A stretch of DNA of 64,000 nt from [Actinobacillus] rossii (GTDB taxonomy: Bacteria; Pseudomonadota; Gammaproteobacteria; Enterobacterales; Pasteurellaceae): contig UFRQ01000003.1 of assembly GCA_900444965.1 (NCBI GenBank), positions 2,564,775 through 2,628,774 on the forward strand, read 5' to 3'. Below are positions 1 through 10,043 of this stretch, in pieces; position 1 is the stretch's first letter; the number at the start of each line of letters is the position of its first letter. Made by a program: the position numbers and the translations under genes. Below the pieces are notes generated by a model. The model was not told the DNA's origin. It saw only the letters and a program-made list of their open reading frames with translations, and searched no databases.

Positions 1-2686
1 CAATATTTCCAGCATTTATTTCAGCTAAATTAGTTGCAAAAATCGTCCCTTTTTGATTGTTTAGTGCGTGTTTGGATGTATCAATGACAAGGTTATTTAA
101 TGAAGTGATATTCCCTTGTTGGTTTTCTATATCTAGCGTTTGCAATGATAATGTATTTTTAGCCGAAATATAGCCTTGTTGGTTATTCAACATTGTTGGA
201 GTCGTGAGCATTAAATCACCACTAACAGAGGCTATCGTACCCGCTTGGTTATCGAGATGCGTTGCATAAATTTTTCCTTGTTGCCCAACAAGTATTTCTC
301 CGGCTTCATTTTTCAACTGTTCAGCTTGGATATTGGCATTATGTTGTGCAGTGATTCGTCCATCTTGATTATCTAAAGTCTGCGCAACAAGATTCATTTG
401 TCCGCTACTAATTTCACTTTGTTTATTTGAGCTAATATGTGTTGCCAAAAGATCAATTCTTTCCGCAGTGACCAAACCGGCATGTTGAGAAAGATTTTTA
501 GCATTAATTTGTAGGTGTGAATTTGCTTGAATCTTACCCTTATCATTATTTAATAATACTGCAGTAACATGGGCATTATCACCCGATAGCATACGTCCCT
601 GCTGATTCAAAAGATCTTGAGATTGAATTGTAAGATTGCCTAACGCCACAATGCCTTTATCTTGTGCATCGGTTAAGGTTTGTTTATTAGATAAGATCTG
701 ATTCTGCGTGTTAATGTTGATATTTCGATAGGATTGAATTAATCCAGCATCATTGACTAACTCACCTGATGTGATGCGTAAATCTTGTTTTGAAACAAGC
801 GTTCCTTGTGTCGAATCCACTTTTCCTTTGTTTGCATTAACCGTTAATTTGCCATTGGCAATAAAGCGACCTTGTTGGTTGTTAATACCATTGACATTAA
901 CACTTAAATCCCCTTGTGTTTTAAAAGTACCACCTTGATTTTGCAAGGTAGCAAGAGCATCTAGTTTTAATTCGCCTGTCCCTGTTTGTTCCCAAACTGC
1001 ATTTTTCGTATTAAGTGCGGTCTGTTTTGTGGTAATTTTTTCCGCTTTGATATAGCTGTTTTGGGTTTGCAGTTTTTTAGGTGTACTTAGGGTTAAATCA
1101 TGGTTAGCAATAATGCTCGCATTATTAGCTTGAATATCCCCCTGTAATGCTTTGGTTTCAATAGAATGGGCAGAGGTTTGGCTATTATCGAAGTTTACCT
1201 CTTGAGCGTTGATTTGGATTTTACCTGACGCCAAGTTTTTGCCTTGCAGGGTTGTTTTACCTGATGTAGTAGCACTGAATGTTTTACCTTGACTTGAGGC
1301 TTGTTCAAGTGTGCGTGTTTCGCCGCTTGAGGTGTCTTTAATATCAACGCCTGCCGCAATCAAGGATGAAGTAGATGCAATTATAGTTGGTGTATTGTAG
1401 ATGATATTGCCTTTAGCAACGGTTTCGCCTTGTTGAGTGATTTGGTGATTGGCTTGTTGAGTTATATTGCCTGCACGCGCGACAATTGAGCCGTCTTGTT
1501 GCATATCCGTTTGAGTAGATAAATGAATATTGCCACGACGGTTTTCGATTTTACCACGGTTGGTAATGCCTTGTTTGCTTGCAAGTTGTACGTCAGCATT
1601 AGCATTCATGGTACCTGTGTTCACAATGCGACCCAAGTTGTCAATTTTTAAGTTTTCTGCACTCGCCCCAATATGCCCACCATTGCGTACACCCAAACCT
1701 TGTTCGGTACCCACAAGGTGAATTTTCCCCGCATACATCCCACCTAGCTCGCTGACGTCAACAGCGTATTTTTCTGTTTGTTGTTCAGGATTATCGACAG
1801 GCTTGATGTGCGTAATGGTAAGATGGTCATTATCATTTTGAGCCGCTGCGGTTTCTGTGCGTTTGATGGTATTTTTTCCTGTGAGCACAGTCACCTTTTT
1901 ATTTGACCAAATCCCTGCATTGATTTCTGTTTCACGAGCTAAAACCTCTGTATAATCTACACGGCTGTTATCTAACCCCTTACCTGATACTTTCACCTTG
2001 CCGTTTTCAACAGTAAAGCTATCCACTTGTCCATCTTTAATATATGGTTTGCCTGTAGTCAAAGTGACGCGTGCTGAGTTAATCACGCCACAACCTTCGC
2101 AATGAAGACCACTTGGGTTAGCAATAATTACATCCGCTTTTTTACCCGCCACTTCCACATAGCCTTTTAGTTGGCTTGGATTAGACGAGTTCACTTCATT
2201 TAAAATCACTTTCGCCTCACCCCGAGCTAAATAGGGGTTACCTGCGACTAATCCCCCCTGCTGGGTTTGAGTAGTGGTACGGCTATTGTTGAGGATAGCT
2301 CCTTTTGTATCTACATCAAATTGAGCATATTTATTATGGGAAAGTCCTTTGTCGTTTGGAGTTTGGATATTGACTTGGGGAATACCGTTTGCTGTAGAAA
2401 GAACTATAGGTTGTTGATTAACTGGGGCGGATTTATCGGCGTGGATTTCAAGATTGGCAAAGACAGTTTGTGGTGCCATCAAGGATACAAAACCCAGCGC
2501 GCACAACAGACTAAAATTCAAGGAACTTAAGGATAAAACTGAACAAAAACGCACCGCACTTTCAACAGACTTATCATCAATTTCGCCTGCCTGAGATGAT
2601 TTATCTGCTGTTTTAGCCAGCTCAGAAGTCACCACAAAACGAGATAAAGTATGGTTAAAAATAACGCGAAATTTGTTCTTATTCAT
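1..2686 (-). CDS. Filamentous haemagglutinin-like TpsA exoprotein, N-terminal part (runs off the left edge)
   Basis: This frame has no stop from the ATG at 2686 to base 1, giving about 895 residues of a much larger secreted adhesin. The start MNKNKFRVIFNHT is typical of the extended signal peptide of two-partner secretion exoproteins, with likely cleavage near residue 77 (after TVFA). A TPS (haemagglutination activity) domain follows; its hallmark NPSGLHCEGCG followed by TLTTG lies near residue 190, where FhaB proteins have an NPNG motif. From about residue 450 the protein is made of degenerate NQQG-type repeats, as in the beta-helix of FhaB, LspA or PfhB. Its transporter lies 52 bases upstream, so the two are probably co-transcribed. 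It should be exported by Sec and then by TpsB, and act in adhesion; whether it carries a C-terminal toxin (as in CDI or IbpA proteins) cannot be seen. An uptake sequence lies in the signal-peptide region (2553). Confidence 0.93.
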   Translation of the reverse strand, partial: MNKNKFRVIFNHTLSRFVVTSELAKTADKSSQAGEIDDKSVESAVRFCSVLSLSSLNFSLLCALGFVSLMAPQTVFANLEIHADKSAPVNQQPIVLSTANGIPQVNIQTPNDKGLSHNKYAQFDVDTKGAILNNSRTTTQTQQGGLVAGNPYLARGEAKVILNEVNSSNPSQLKGYVEVAGKKADVIIANPSGLHCEGCGVINSARVTLTTGKPYIKDGQVDSFTVENGKVKVSGKGLDNSRVDYTEVLARETEINAGIWSNKKVTVLTGKNTIKRTETAAAQNDNDHLTITHIKPVDNPEQQTEKYAVDVSELGGMYAGKIHLVGTEQGLGVRNGGHIGASAENLKIDNLGRIVNTGTMNANADVQLASKQGITNRGKIENRRGNIHLSTQTDMQQDGSIVARAGNITQQANHQITQQGETVAKGNIIYNTPTIIASTSSLIAAGVDIKDTSSGETRTLEQASSQGKTFSATTSGKTTLQGKNLASGKIQINAQEVNFDNSQTSAHSIETKALQGDIQANNASIIANHDLTLSTPKKLQTQNSYIKAEKITTKQTALNTKNAVWEQTGTGELKLDALATLQNQGGTFKTQGDLSVNVNGINNQQGRFIANGKLTVNANKGKVDSTQGTLVSKQDLRITSGELVNDAGLIQSYRNININTQNQILSNKQTLTDAQDKGIVALGNLTIQSQDLLNQQGRMLSGDNAHVTAVLLNNDKGKIQANSHLQINAKNLSQHAGLVTAERIDLLATHISSNKQSEISSGQMNLVAQTLDNQDGRITAQHNANIQAEQLKNEAGEILVGQQGKIYATHLDNQAGTIASVSGDLMLTTPTMLNNQQGYISAKNTLSLQTLDIENQQGNITSLNNLVIDTSKHALNNQKGTIFATNLAEINAGNI

Positions 2687-2738
2687 AGTTTGTCCCTTAT
2701 TTAATTTATTTTAAGTAAGAATTATTGACTGAAGTTAG

Positions 2739-4517
2739 TTAAAATGAATACCCAATATTAAAAGCAGCATAAAGATTTGAGGTTTTAAATCCATTTGGTT
2801 TAATAATGGGTTTACCAAGTGAAACATCATAATAAAACCCTTTTAATCCACCACGTATGCCGAGTACACTGCCTACAAGGACGTTACCTAACTGGTCTCG
2901 AACTGACCGACCCGATACGCGCCCAGCATCAATGCCTGTATAAAGCCATTGATTTGAACCTAACATATTCCAGCTTAATTCATTACGGGTCAACCAACCA
3001 CGTTCACCTGTTAAAGTAAGCTCACCGTCAAAGCCACGCACTGTATAACGTCCACCAAGACTAAAACGATCTTGCATAATCAAGGGGGTTTTATTCCATT
3101 GCGCCGACCATTCTGTTGAAAAACGAAATTCTTGATTACCAACGTTAAAAGGTTGTAAATAACTGAATGTAGCAGTCATTATGACAGGGCGTGATGTGCC
3201 TTCATGCCATAATTCTTCGGGAGCTGGCATGGCGCCACGTGCACCTGTGCCACGTTTATAGTTAAAACTTATATCAAGAATCCCTCGGTTAAAATATTCA
3301 CGGTGAGTAATGCCAGCTTCCCAACCTGCCATACGGCGACGTTGGACGTCTATTTCAGCATCATCAATATAGTTTGAAGATTGACGCGACCAAAGCGAGC
3401 CGTAAATCGATGTTTTACGTGAGCTATCGCGATAGAGCAAATAAGATAGGGTTAATTTATCTGTTGTGCTTTCACCTGAATAAATATAGTTGGTAAAGGG
3501 ACCCGCAAGTTCTTGGTGGTAATTATTTTGGCTGTGACTAAAACGTAAATCCCAATAGCCAAAAGGAATGCTGTAATACAAATTCCAGTTTTTGCTGGCG
3601 CGTTGTCCTTTATCATCAGAATGACGTTTTATGGCGTGGGTAAAGCTAGCATAAAATAAATCATTAGCCGAGAAGATATTATCCCAAGAAAGAGTTGCAG
3701 AGCCTTGTAATTTACCTGTGGATTTAGAGCCACTATTATCTAAGCTAAGTCTTAAGCGAAAAGGAAAATTTTGTGCGTAAGTCACTAATAAGTCACTATC
3801 ACCCGCGTCTGCATCTTGGGCGTTGCTTGGTTGGATTTCAATATTGGCATCCGCTGTCGGTGAACGTTTAAGATTTTCTAAACTTTGCTCAATATCACGT
3901 AAATTGAGCAAATCTCCTGAATCAAAAGTAAACCCTGTCCAGCTGTGCAAACGGGTAAATCGTGGCGTATCGCCTACATCAGATACAATAATATTTTTAA
4001 TTTTCCCAGGAATAACTATCAGCACTAATTCGCCTTGACTAAGGTTTTGTTCTGGCACAACCACGCGTGTTGTTACATAACCTTTTTCAATAATGCGGTT
4101 TTGTACTTGAGAAACAATGGCATTAATGCCTTTTGTGCCAATGCAAAGAGGAAGTTTACCTAATAGTGTTTGTACAGTTTTAGTGAGTTCAAGTTGAAAT
4201 TGAGAGGGTTGATGCTGATTGTCAGCAGAATAATCAAGTAGCGAGATTTTATAAATATCAAAGCACGGCTTTTCATCTGTGGGAAATTTGCCAGTGCTAT
4301 TAGAGGTAATATCTAAACGAACATCAGGGCGAGGTTGCAACTGTGCTTGTTGCGCTGAATTTTGTTGCTGTTGGCGTTGTTGATGCTGAGCATCAATTTG
4401 ATTGAAATTAGGTTCATTCGGTGCCGATAATGTAGAAAATGGGAGAAATAATCCCATAACTCCCATTATTTGTGATGATAATTTCTTCTTTTTCCCTAAT
4501 TTTCTATTCAAATTCAT
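2739..4517 (-). CDS. lspB: TpsB two-partner secretion outer-membrane transporter (FhaC/LspB family)
   Basis: Outer-membrane pore that recognises the TPS domain of the neighbouring haemagglutinin and moves it across the outer membrane. The 592 residues match the family's usual length. A signal peptide ends near residue 32 (FSTLSA). A strongly glutamine-rich linker occupies roughly residues 42-63, then two POTRA domains (about 85-240), then a 16-strand barrel. The conserved VRGF tetrad of the plug loop L6 lies near residue 490, and the chain ends in an aromatic residue (GYSF), as barrels do. The stop lies 52 bases before the TpsA start, the usual tpsB-tpsA order. The symbol follows the Pasteurella/Haemophilus name for this family; fhaC would be equally fair. 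Confidence 0.93.
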   Translation of the reverse strand: MNLNRKLGKKKKLSSQIMGVMGLFLPFSTLSAPNEPNFNQIDAQHQQRQQQQNSAQQAQLQPRPDVRLDITSNSTGKFPTDEKPCFDIYKISLLDYSADNQHQPSQFQLELTKTVQTLLGKLPLCIGTKGINAIVSQVQNRIIEKGYVTTRVVVPEQNLSQGELVLIVIPGKIKNIIVSDVGDTPRFTRLHSWTGFTFDSGDLLNLRDIEQSLENLKRSPTADANIEIQPSNAQDADAGDSDLLVTYAQNFPFRLRLSLDNSGSKSTGKLQGSATLSWDNIFSANDLFYASFTHAIKRHSDDKGQRASKNWNLYYSIPFGYWDLRFSHSQNNYHQELAGPFTNYIYSGESTTDKLTLSYLLYRDSSRKTSIYGSLWSRQSSNYIDDAEIDVQRRRMAGWEAGITHREYFNRGILDISFNYKRGTGARGAMPAPEELWHEGTSRPVIMTATFSYLQPFNVGNQEFRFSTEWSAQWNKTPLIMQDRFSLGGRYTVRGFDGELTLTGERGWLTRNELSWNMLGSNQWLYTGIDAGRVSGRSVRDQLGNVLVGSVLGIRGGLKGFYYDVSLGKPIIKPNGFKTSNLYAAFNIGYSF

Positions 4518-5204
4518 ACAACTTATTTCACCCCGTTAAGAATACCTTCAAATCATTTTATCTTAATTAAAAAACATATATTCATCAATCCCTTATACAA
4601 GTATTTTTCGTCTTTGCAGGCCATTCATCAAATTAAGAAAATAGTTTGTAGAAATATTTCCGATGCAGGGAAACCTCTACCCATTTCAGCTATTCCGCTT
4701 TATTTTTTAGCTAGACTAACTACAAGTTATTTCACCTATGTAGCATTAGAAACTAAATCGATATTCTTAGGATGTTTCTTCATTACTTGCGCCATATTAT
4801 TGACATATTTTCTTGATACGTTTGTCGTTTGACTACTCAAAATTTATAAACAAAAACTGGCTTTATTGCGTTTCAAATTAATGGGTTTGATATAGAGAAA
4901 ATACCTGACTTTTTTACCATTAGGTTAAATTTCAAGGTTGAAACCCAATCCATTAGAGAATGGATGAGTTTTTTTGCTTTAGGTTTAGCATTTTGAATTT
5001 TAAAAACAGTGAGTGGCATAGCAAGTTTTGGCATTTTCATCTCTTTTGAGTATTAGCAAAAAATAGTCTAAAAAATAACTGCCAAAGACGGTAGCAAAAA
5101 ACAGAAAAATAATGAAACAACTTGAAATTATAAGAAGTATAGAAAACCCGAGAACACTAGATTAGAAAGAACTGGAGTTATTGGAAAGTCAATGAAAAAA
5201 AGAA
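4518..5204. other. Gene-poor interval between tpsBA and tRNA-Ser(UGA)
   Basis: I see no convincing gene here. It must hold the tpsB promoter. On the plus strand a ~50-codon frame around 4850-4996 reads sensibly but has no start codon, and at 5112-5195 a short frame is interrupted by a TAG; both look like decayed coding sequence. A plus-strand hairpin (ATCCATT, loop AGAG, AATGGAT) followed by GAGTTTTTTT at about 4948-4976 could be a terminator left from a lost gene. A 72-codon ATG frame at 4614-4832 has no ribosome site or recognisable homology, so I do not call it. Confidence 0.4.
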
Positions 5205-5294
5205 TGGCGGAAGAACTGAGATTCGAACTCAGGGTGGACTCGCATCCACGCCGGTTTTCAAGACCGGTGCATTCAACCGCTCTGCCATTCTTCC
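5205..5294 (-). tRNA. serT: tRNA-Ser (anticodon UGA)
   Basis: The minus strand folds as a class II tRNA. The acceptor GGAAGAA pairs with TTCTTCC, followed by discriminator G and an encoded CCA. The anticodon stem CCGGT/ACCGG closes the loop CTTGAAA with anticodon TGA. There is a long variable arm and a T-loop GTTCGAATC. At 90 bases it closely matches E. coli tRNA-Ser(UGA). It reads UCA and, by wobble, other UCN codons. Confidence 0.97.
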
Positions 5295-5425
5295 GCGGTT
5301 AACGGTGGTGAATGATACGGATTTCACTCAACCCTGTCAAGCAAGAAAATGAAAAAACTGTTTGATTGCTGTTTTTTAAATCAATTGAAAATTAACCGCA
5401 CTTTTAAGAGATTCGCTTTCAATCA

Positions 5426-5454
5426 TAAAAAAAGCGCCCAAATTGGACGCTTTG
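5426..5454 (-). terminator. Rho-independent terminator of rpsO
   Basis: On the minus strand AAGCGTCC, loop AATTT, GGGCGCTT (one G-U pair) is followed by a run of T. It lies about 20 bases after the rpsO stop. Confidence 0.85.
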
Positions 5455-5474
5455 AAATCGGTAATATTTGAAAA

Positions 5475-5744
5475 TTAGCGACGTAAACCTAAACGTGCGA
5501 TAGTTTCAGAATATTTAGCTAAATCAGTACGTTTTAAGTAGTCTAATAATTTACGACGACGAGAAACCATACGTAATAAGCCACGACGACCGTGGTGGTC
5601 TTTTTTATGCTCAGCAAAGTGACCTTGAAGGTGGTTGATTTGAGCTGTTAATAATGCGATTTGAACTTCTGATGAACCAGTATCTTTCGCATCACGACCG
5701 AATTCTGCAACGATTGCAGCTTTTTGTTCTACGCTTAGAGACAT
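5475..5744 (-). CDS. rpsO: 30S ribosomal protein S15
   Basis: Primary 16S rRNA-binding protein of the small-subunit platform, 89 residues, the normal length. The conserved core with [23 protein letters not shown] and [11 protein letters not shown] is intact. The start at 5744 follows AGGAGTAAAAA. In E. coli rpsO is followed directly by pnp; here pnp is 26 kb away, and a good terminator follows rpsO, so it is monocistronic. S15 autoregulates its mRNA in E. coli through a leader pseudoknot; I did not try to fold one here. Confidence 0.98.
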   Translation of the reverse strand: MSLSVEQKAAIVAEFGRDAKDTGSSEVQIALLTAQINHLQGHFAEHKKDHHGRRGLLRMVSRRRKLLDYLKRTDLAKYSETIARLGLRR

Positions 5745-5856
5745 TTTTTACTCCTAAAAAGTAAGTTAATAATACATCGTTCGCCGATCTCTAATTCAGC
5801 GACGACAAGGAAGTGTGTATTTTAAACACAAATAGAGAAAATGCAATCTTTTATCA

Positions 5857-5894
5857 AAGTGCGGTCGGAAAAATTTCTATTTTCTAACCGCACT
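5857..5894. terminator. Inverted uptake-sequence pair downstream of acnB
   Basis: AAGTGCGGT at 5857-5865 and ACCGCACTT at 5886-5894 form an inverted pair separated by 20 bases, just after the acnB stop at 5907. The RNA can fold into a 9-10 bp stem. It combines a DNA-uptake signal with a probable terminator for icd-acnB, though the loop is long. Confidence 0.55.
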
Positions 5895-5906
5895 TTTTCT
5901 ATGACA

Positions 5907-8513
5907 TTAAACCACTTGTTGGAAAATTACATTATCGGCTTTTTTCAAATAGGTGCTGATTTCATTGAAATTCATATAACGATAAACATCGTCTTTTTCT
6001 TTCTGTAAATCCGCCACATAAGTGAGATATTCCGCAGGCGTTGGTAATTTACCTAGCAATGCCGCAACGGCTGCCAATTCAGCAGAGGCGAGATACACAT
6101 TGGCACCTTGCCCCAAACGGTTCGGGAAGTTCCGAGTAGAGGTTGAAACCACCGTGGCTTTATCCGCCACCCGTGCTTGGTTGCCCATACAAAGTGAGCA
6201 ACCCGGCATTTCAACGCGTGCACCACTTTTACCATAAATGCTGTAATAACCTTCTTCCGTTAACAATGCTGCATCCATTTTGGTTGGCGGCGCCACCCAT
6301 AAACGGGTTGGGATCATCCCTTTGAATTGATTAAGTAATTTACCTGCAGCGCGGAAATGACCAATATTAGTCATACAAGATCCGATAAACACTTCATCGA
6401 TTTTATCACCCTGTACTTCCGATAACAAACGGGCATCATCTGGATCATTTGGCGCACACACAATCGGTTCTTTGATTTCATCTAAATTAATCTCAATCAC
6501 TGCTGCATATTCTGCGTCTTTATCCGCTTCTAACAACGTTGGATTCGCAAGCCAATTTTCCATGGCTTTTACGCGGCGTTCCAGTGTGCGTGCGTCACCA
6601 TAACCTTCAGCAATCATCCATTTCAACAAAGTAATATTGGAATTGAGATATTCAATAATCGGCTCTTTATTGAGCTTAATAGTACAAGCCGCCGCTGAAC
6701 GTTCCGCCGACGCATCTGAAAGCTCAAAAGCTTGTTCCACTTTTAAGTCTTCCAATCCTTCAATTTCCAAAATTCGACCTGAAAAAATATTTTTCTTGCC
6801 TTGTTTTTCAACGGTGAGCAAACCTTGTTGGATAGCAAAATACGGAATAGCGTGGACTAAATCGCGTAAAGTAATGCCTTCTTGCATTTTGCCTGTAAAA
6901 CGCACTAACACAGATTCAGGCATATCTAATGGCATAACGCCGGTTGCTGCCGCAAAAGCCACTAAGCCTGAACCTGCTGGGAATGAAATGCCGATTGGAA
7001 AACGCGTATGGGAATCACCGCCGGTTCCAACAGTATCCGGTAATAACATACGATTGAGCCACGAGTGGATCACTCCATCCCCCGGACGCAAGGACACACC
7101 GCCACGGTTCATAATAAAATCAGGCAAAGTGTGATGCGTGACTACATCCACAGGTTTTGGATAAGCAGCAGTATGACAGAACGATTGCATCACAAGATCC
7201 GCCGAGAAACCTAAACAAGCTAAATCTTTTAGCTCATCGCGTGTCATTGGGCCCGTAGTATCTTGTGATCCCACCGAGGTCATACGAGGTTCGCAATATT
7301 GCCCTGGACGAATGCCATCCACACCACAAGCGCGTCCCACCATTTTCTGTGCTAAGGTAAATCCTTTGTGATTTTCCACCGCACTTTGTGGTTTCACAAA
7401 AATATCACTTTCAGGTAATCCCAACGCCACGCGCGCTTTATGGGTTAAACCACGACCAATAATCAGCGGAATACGTCCACCCGCACGGACTTCATCTAAT
7501 AATACGTCTGTTTTTAAGCTAAATTCTGCAATCACATTGTCCGTATCATGAACACAAATTTTGCCTGCATAAGGGTAAATATCAATGACATCGCCCATAT
7601 TTAAACGACTCACATCCACTTCTATCGGCAATGCTCCCGCATCTTCTAAGGTATTAAAGAAAATCGGGGCAATTTTTCCTCCCAACACAATACCGCCTGC
7701 GCGTTTGTTTGGAATATAGGGAATATCTTCGCCCATAAACCAAAGCACCGAGTTAGTCGCCGATTTTCGTGACGATCCTGTCCCGACCACATCGCCCACA
7801 TAAGCTAACGGAAAACCTTTTTGTTTTAAGGTTTCAATTTGTTGAATTGGCCCCACTTGGGTTGGCTCATCCGGCACGATCCCCTCGCGTGGCATTTTTA
7901 ACATCGCTTTGGCGTGTAACGGAATATCCGGGCGCGACCACGCATCTTGCGCAGGTGAAAGATCATCTGTATTGGTTTCCCCGGACACTTTAAACACTGT
8001 CACGGTTAATTTTTCTGCTAATTTCGGACGAGACGTAAACCATTCCGCATTCGCCCAAGATTGCAATATTTGCTGTGCATACACATTGCCTTGTTCAGCA
8101 CGGGATTGAACGTCGTGAAAATTATCAAACATCAGCAAAGTGCGAGATAATTCTTCTGCCGCAATTGGCGCCAGTTTGGCGTCATCAAGTGCGGTCAAAA
8201 GTGGATCAATATTGTAACCACCTTGCATTTTACCCAAAATTTTCACCGCACTTTCCGCTGAAATTAATGGGCAAACCACATCCCCTTTACTCAACGCAGA
8301 TAAAAATGACGCTTTCACATAAGCCGCTTCATCCACGCCGGCAGGAATACGCGTTTCAAATAATTCCAGTAAATAGGTTTCTTTTCCTTGCGGCGGATTT
8401 TTTAATAATTCAATCAATTGCGCCGTTTGCTCCGCATTTAACGGTTGCGGCACAATCCCTAATTTGGCACGTTCATCAACCTGTTTTTGATAGTCTAATA
8501 GAAAGTCTGACAT
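5907..8513 (-). CDS. acnB: Aconitate hydratase B (bifunctional, 2-methylisocitrate dehydratase)
   Basis: Converts citrate to isocitrate through cis-aconitate in the TCA cycle, using a [4Fe-4S] cluster. The 868 residues align end to end with E. coli AcnB (865). Visible are the N-terminal HEAT-like domain, the swivel segment with [13 protein letters not shown], and the cluster-binding cysteines in FIGSCMTN and GCSLCMGN near the C-terminus. The start is the ATG at 8513, preceded by AAGGAG; a GTG two codons earlier overlaps that ribosome site and is unlikely. It follows icd by 9 bases, so the two form an operon. In E. coli the two genes are unlinked. Three uptake sequences lie inside the gene. 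H. influenzae Rd lacks this enzyme. Confidence 0.97.
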   Translation of the reverse strand: MSDFLLDYQKQVDERAKLGIVPQPLNAEQTAQLIELLKNPPQGKETYLLELFETRIPAGVDEAAYVKASFLSALSKGDVVCPLISAESAVKILGKMQGGYNIDPLLTALDDAKLAPIAAEELSRTLLMFDNFHDVQSRAEQGNVYAQQILQSWANAEWFTSRPKLAEKLTVTVFKVSGETNTDDLSPAQDAWSRPDIPLHAKAMLKMPREGIVPDEPTQVGPIQQIETLKQKGFPLAYVGDVVGTGSSRKSATNSVLWFMGEDIPYIPNKRAGGIVLGGKIAPIFFNTLEDAGALPIEVDVSRLNMGDVIDIYPYAGKICVHDTDNVIAEFSLKTDVLLDEVRAGGRIPLIIGRGLTHKARVALGLPESDIFVKPQSAVENHKGFTLAQKMVGRACGVDGIRPGQYCEPRMTSVGSQDTTGPMTRDELKDLACLGFSADLVMQSFCHTAAYPKPVDVVTHHTLPDFIMNRGGVSLRPGDGVIHSWLNRMLLPDTVGTGGDSHTRFPIGISFPAGSGLVAFAAATGVMPLDMPESVLVRFTGKMQEGITLRDLVHAIPYFAIQQGLLTVEKQGKKNIFSGRILEIEGLEDLKVEQAFELSDASAERSAAACTIKLNKEPIIEYLNSNITLLKWMIAEGYGDARTLERRVKAMENWLANPTLLEADKDAEYAAVIEINLDEIKEPIVCAPNDPDDARLLSEVQGDKIDEVFIGSCMTNIGHFRAAGKLLNQFKGMIPTRLWVAPPTKMDAALLTEEGYYSIYGKSGARVEMPGCSLCMGNQARVADKATVVSTSTRNFPNRLGQGANVYLASAELAAVAALLGKLPTPAEYLTYVADLQKEKDDVYRYMNFNEISTYLKKADNVIFQQVV

Positions 8514-8522
8514 AGCCACTCC

Positions 8523-9770
8523 TTACATATTCGCGATAATATCTTGTGCGAACTCAGAGGTTGATCGCAACGTTGCGCCTTCAAGCATTTCCGCAAAATC
8601 GAAGGTCACGGTTTTATCTGCAATGGTTTTGGACACGGCTTTCACCACAAGATCTGCCGCTTCAGTCCAACCTAAATGACGCAACATCATTTCACCACTT
8701 AGAATCAATGAACCCGGGTTGCCTTTATTTTGCCCTGCAATTTTTGGCGCTGTACCGTGAGTGGCTTCAAAGATCGCTGCATCATCGCCAATATTCGCCC
8801 CCGGGGAAATACCAATACCGCCCACTTGCGCCGCCAGTGCATCGGAAATGTAATCGCCGTTAAGATTTAATGTGGCAATCACATCGTAATCTGCAGGATG
8901 TAATAACACTTCCTGTAAAAACGCATCGGCAATGCAATCTTTAATCACAATCTCACGTCCTGTATTTGGATTGGTTAAGCGCATCCAAGGGCCTTGATCA
9001 ATTAAGGTCGCGCCAAATTCTTGCGCCACTTGATAACCCCATTCTTTAAATGCCCCTTCAGTAAATTTCATAATATTACCTTTATGTACTAAAGTGAGCG
9101 AAGTGCGGTCATTATCAATCACATATTGCAACGCAGCTCGAACTAAACGTTGTGTACCTTGTTTGGAAACAGGTTTAATCCCAATACCACAATCTTCCGT
9201 AAAACGGATTTTTTTCACGCCCATTTCTTGTTGCAAAAATTGGATCACTTTATTAGCTTCAGGGGATCCTGCCACCCATTCCACGCCCGCATAAATATCT
9301 TCTGAATTTTCGCGGAAAATCACCATATTCACTAACTCTGGATGTTTCACTGGACTTGGCGTGCCGTCATAATAACGAATCGGGCGCAAGCAATTATACA
9401 AATCCAAACCTTGACGCATCGCCACGTTCAAAGAACGAATGCCTCCGCCAACTGGAGTCATTAAAGGACCTTTAATGGCAACGTGGTAGTCGCGAATAAA
9501 GTCTAAAGTCTCAGCTGGCAACCACGTATTTTCACCATAAATTTCATTAGCTTTACTGCCAGCATAAATTTCCATCCATGAAATTTTGCATTTGCCTTGA
9601 TAAGCTTTTTCTACCGCGGCATCAATCACTACCTGCATCGCTGGCGTCACATCAACACCAATCCCATCACCTTCAATAAAAGGAATGATCGGATTATTGG
9701 GTACTTGAAGTGAACCGTTAGTGGCAATTTGAATTTTTTCACCTTGAGGAATTTGAACGTTGGATTGCAT
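8523..9770 (-). CDS. icd: Isocitrate dehydrogenase with altered cofactor-pocket residues
   Basis: Oxidatively decarboxylates isocitrate to 2-oxoglutarate in the TCA cycle. From the ATG at 9770, preceded by AGGAGATTCT, it has 415 residues against 416 in E. coli; an upstream in-frame start at 9821 lacks a ribosome site. The substrate loop [12 protein letters not shown] with the phosphorylatable Ser is intact, as is [10 protein letters not shown]. The NADP pocket is unusual. By alignment to remembered E. coli residues, Lys344 is kept, but Tyr345 is Ile (APKIAG), Val351 is Gly, Tyr391 is Phe and Arg395 is Glu (TVTFDFAEM). These are positions that determine binding of the NADP 2'-phosphate, so preference may have shifted toward NAD or be relaxed. 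It heads the icd-acnB operon and diverges from gltA. Confidence 0.95.
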   Translation of the reverse strand: MQSNVQIPQGEKIQIATNGSLQVPNNPIIPFIEGDGIGVDVTPAMQVVIDAAVEKAYQGKCKISWMEIYAGSKANEIYGENTWLPAETLDFIRDYHVAIKGPLMTPVGGGIRSLNVAMRQGLDLYNCLRPIRYYDGTPSPVKHPELVNMVIFRENSEDIYAGVEWVAGSPEANKVIQFLQQEMGVKKIRFTEDCGIGIKPVSKQGTQRLVRAALQYVIDNDRTSLTLVHKGNIMKFTEGAFKEWGYQVAQEFGATLIDQGPWMRLTNPNTGREIVIKDCIADAFLQEVLLHPADYDVIATLNLNGDYISDALAAQVGGIGISPGANIGDDAAIFEATHGTAPKIAGQNKGNPGSLILSGEMMLRHLGWTEAADLVVKAVSKTIADKTVTFDFAEMLEGATLRSTSEFAQDIIANM

Positions 9771-10043
9771 AGAATCTCCTATTATTTTAATGTGTGGCGC
9801 ATTGTGAATGATTTCCGCCAACTTAGAATGGATTAATTAGACCTTATCAGGAATTCAATGAAAAAAAAATAACTTCACATAAAAAAATCTATCTCACATT
9901 AAATATCATCTAAAAAATATTAATTATTTTCAGCTGAAACTATTTTGCTACAAAAAACTATTGCCAACATAATTTAATTAGTGCTAATTTCAAACATAGT
10001 TTTCTAAAGAATTCTAAAAAATATCTCGTTACAGGAGAACAAT

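Noticed and set aside
1..2000. Repeated motifs that look like a CRISPR array
   Set aside because: The repeats are degenerate, vary in spacing, and lie in the coding frame of the haemagglutinin as NQQG-type units.
753..2530. Plus-strand ORFs opposite the haemagglutinin gene
   Set aside because: They are shadows of a continuous minus-strand reading frame with clear TpsA motifs.
4345..4390. CAA/CAG repeat coding for poly-Gln in TpsB as a phase-variable microsatellite
   Set aside because: The codons are mixed and the repeats imperfect, so slippage should be rare and would stay in frame by threes.
4614..4832. 72-codon plus-strand ORF upstream of tpsB
   Set aside because: No ribosome site, no recognisable family, and it lies in AT-rich DNA where such frames arise by chance.
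6022..8515. Long plus-strand ORFs opposite acnB, up to 165 codons
   Set aside because: Antisense to a highly conserved gene; their codons follow the acnB frame and no ribosome sites precede them.
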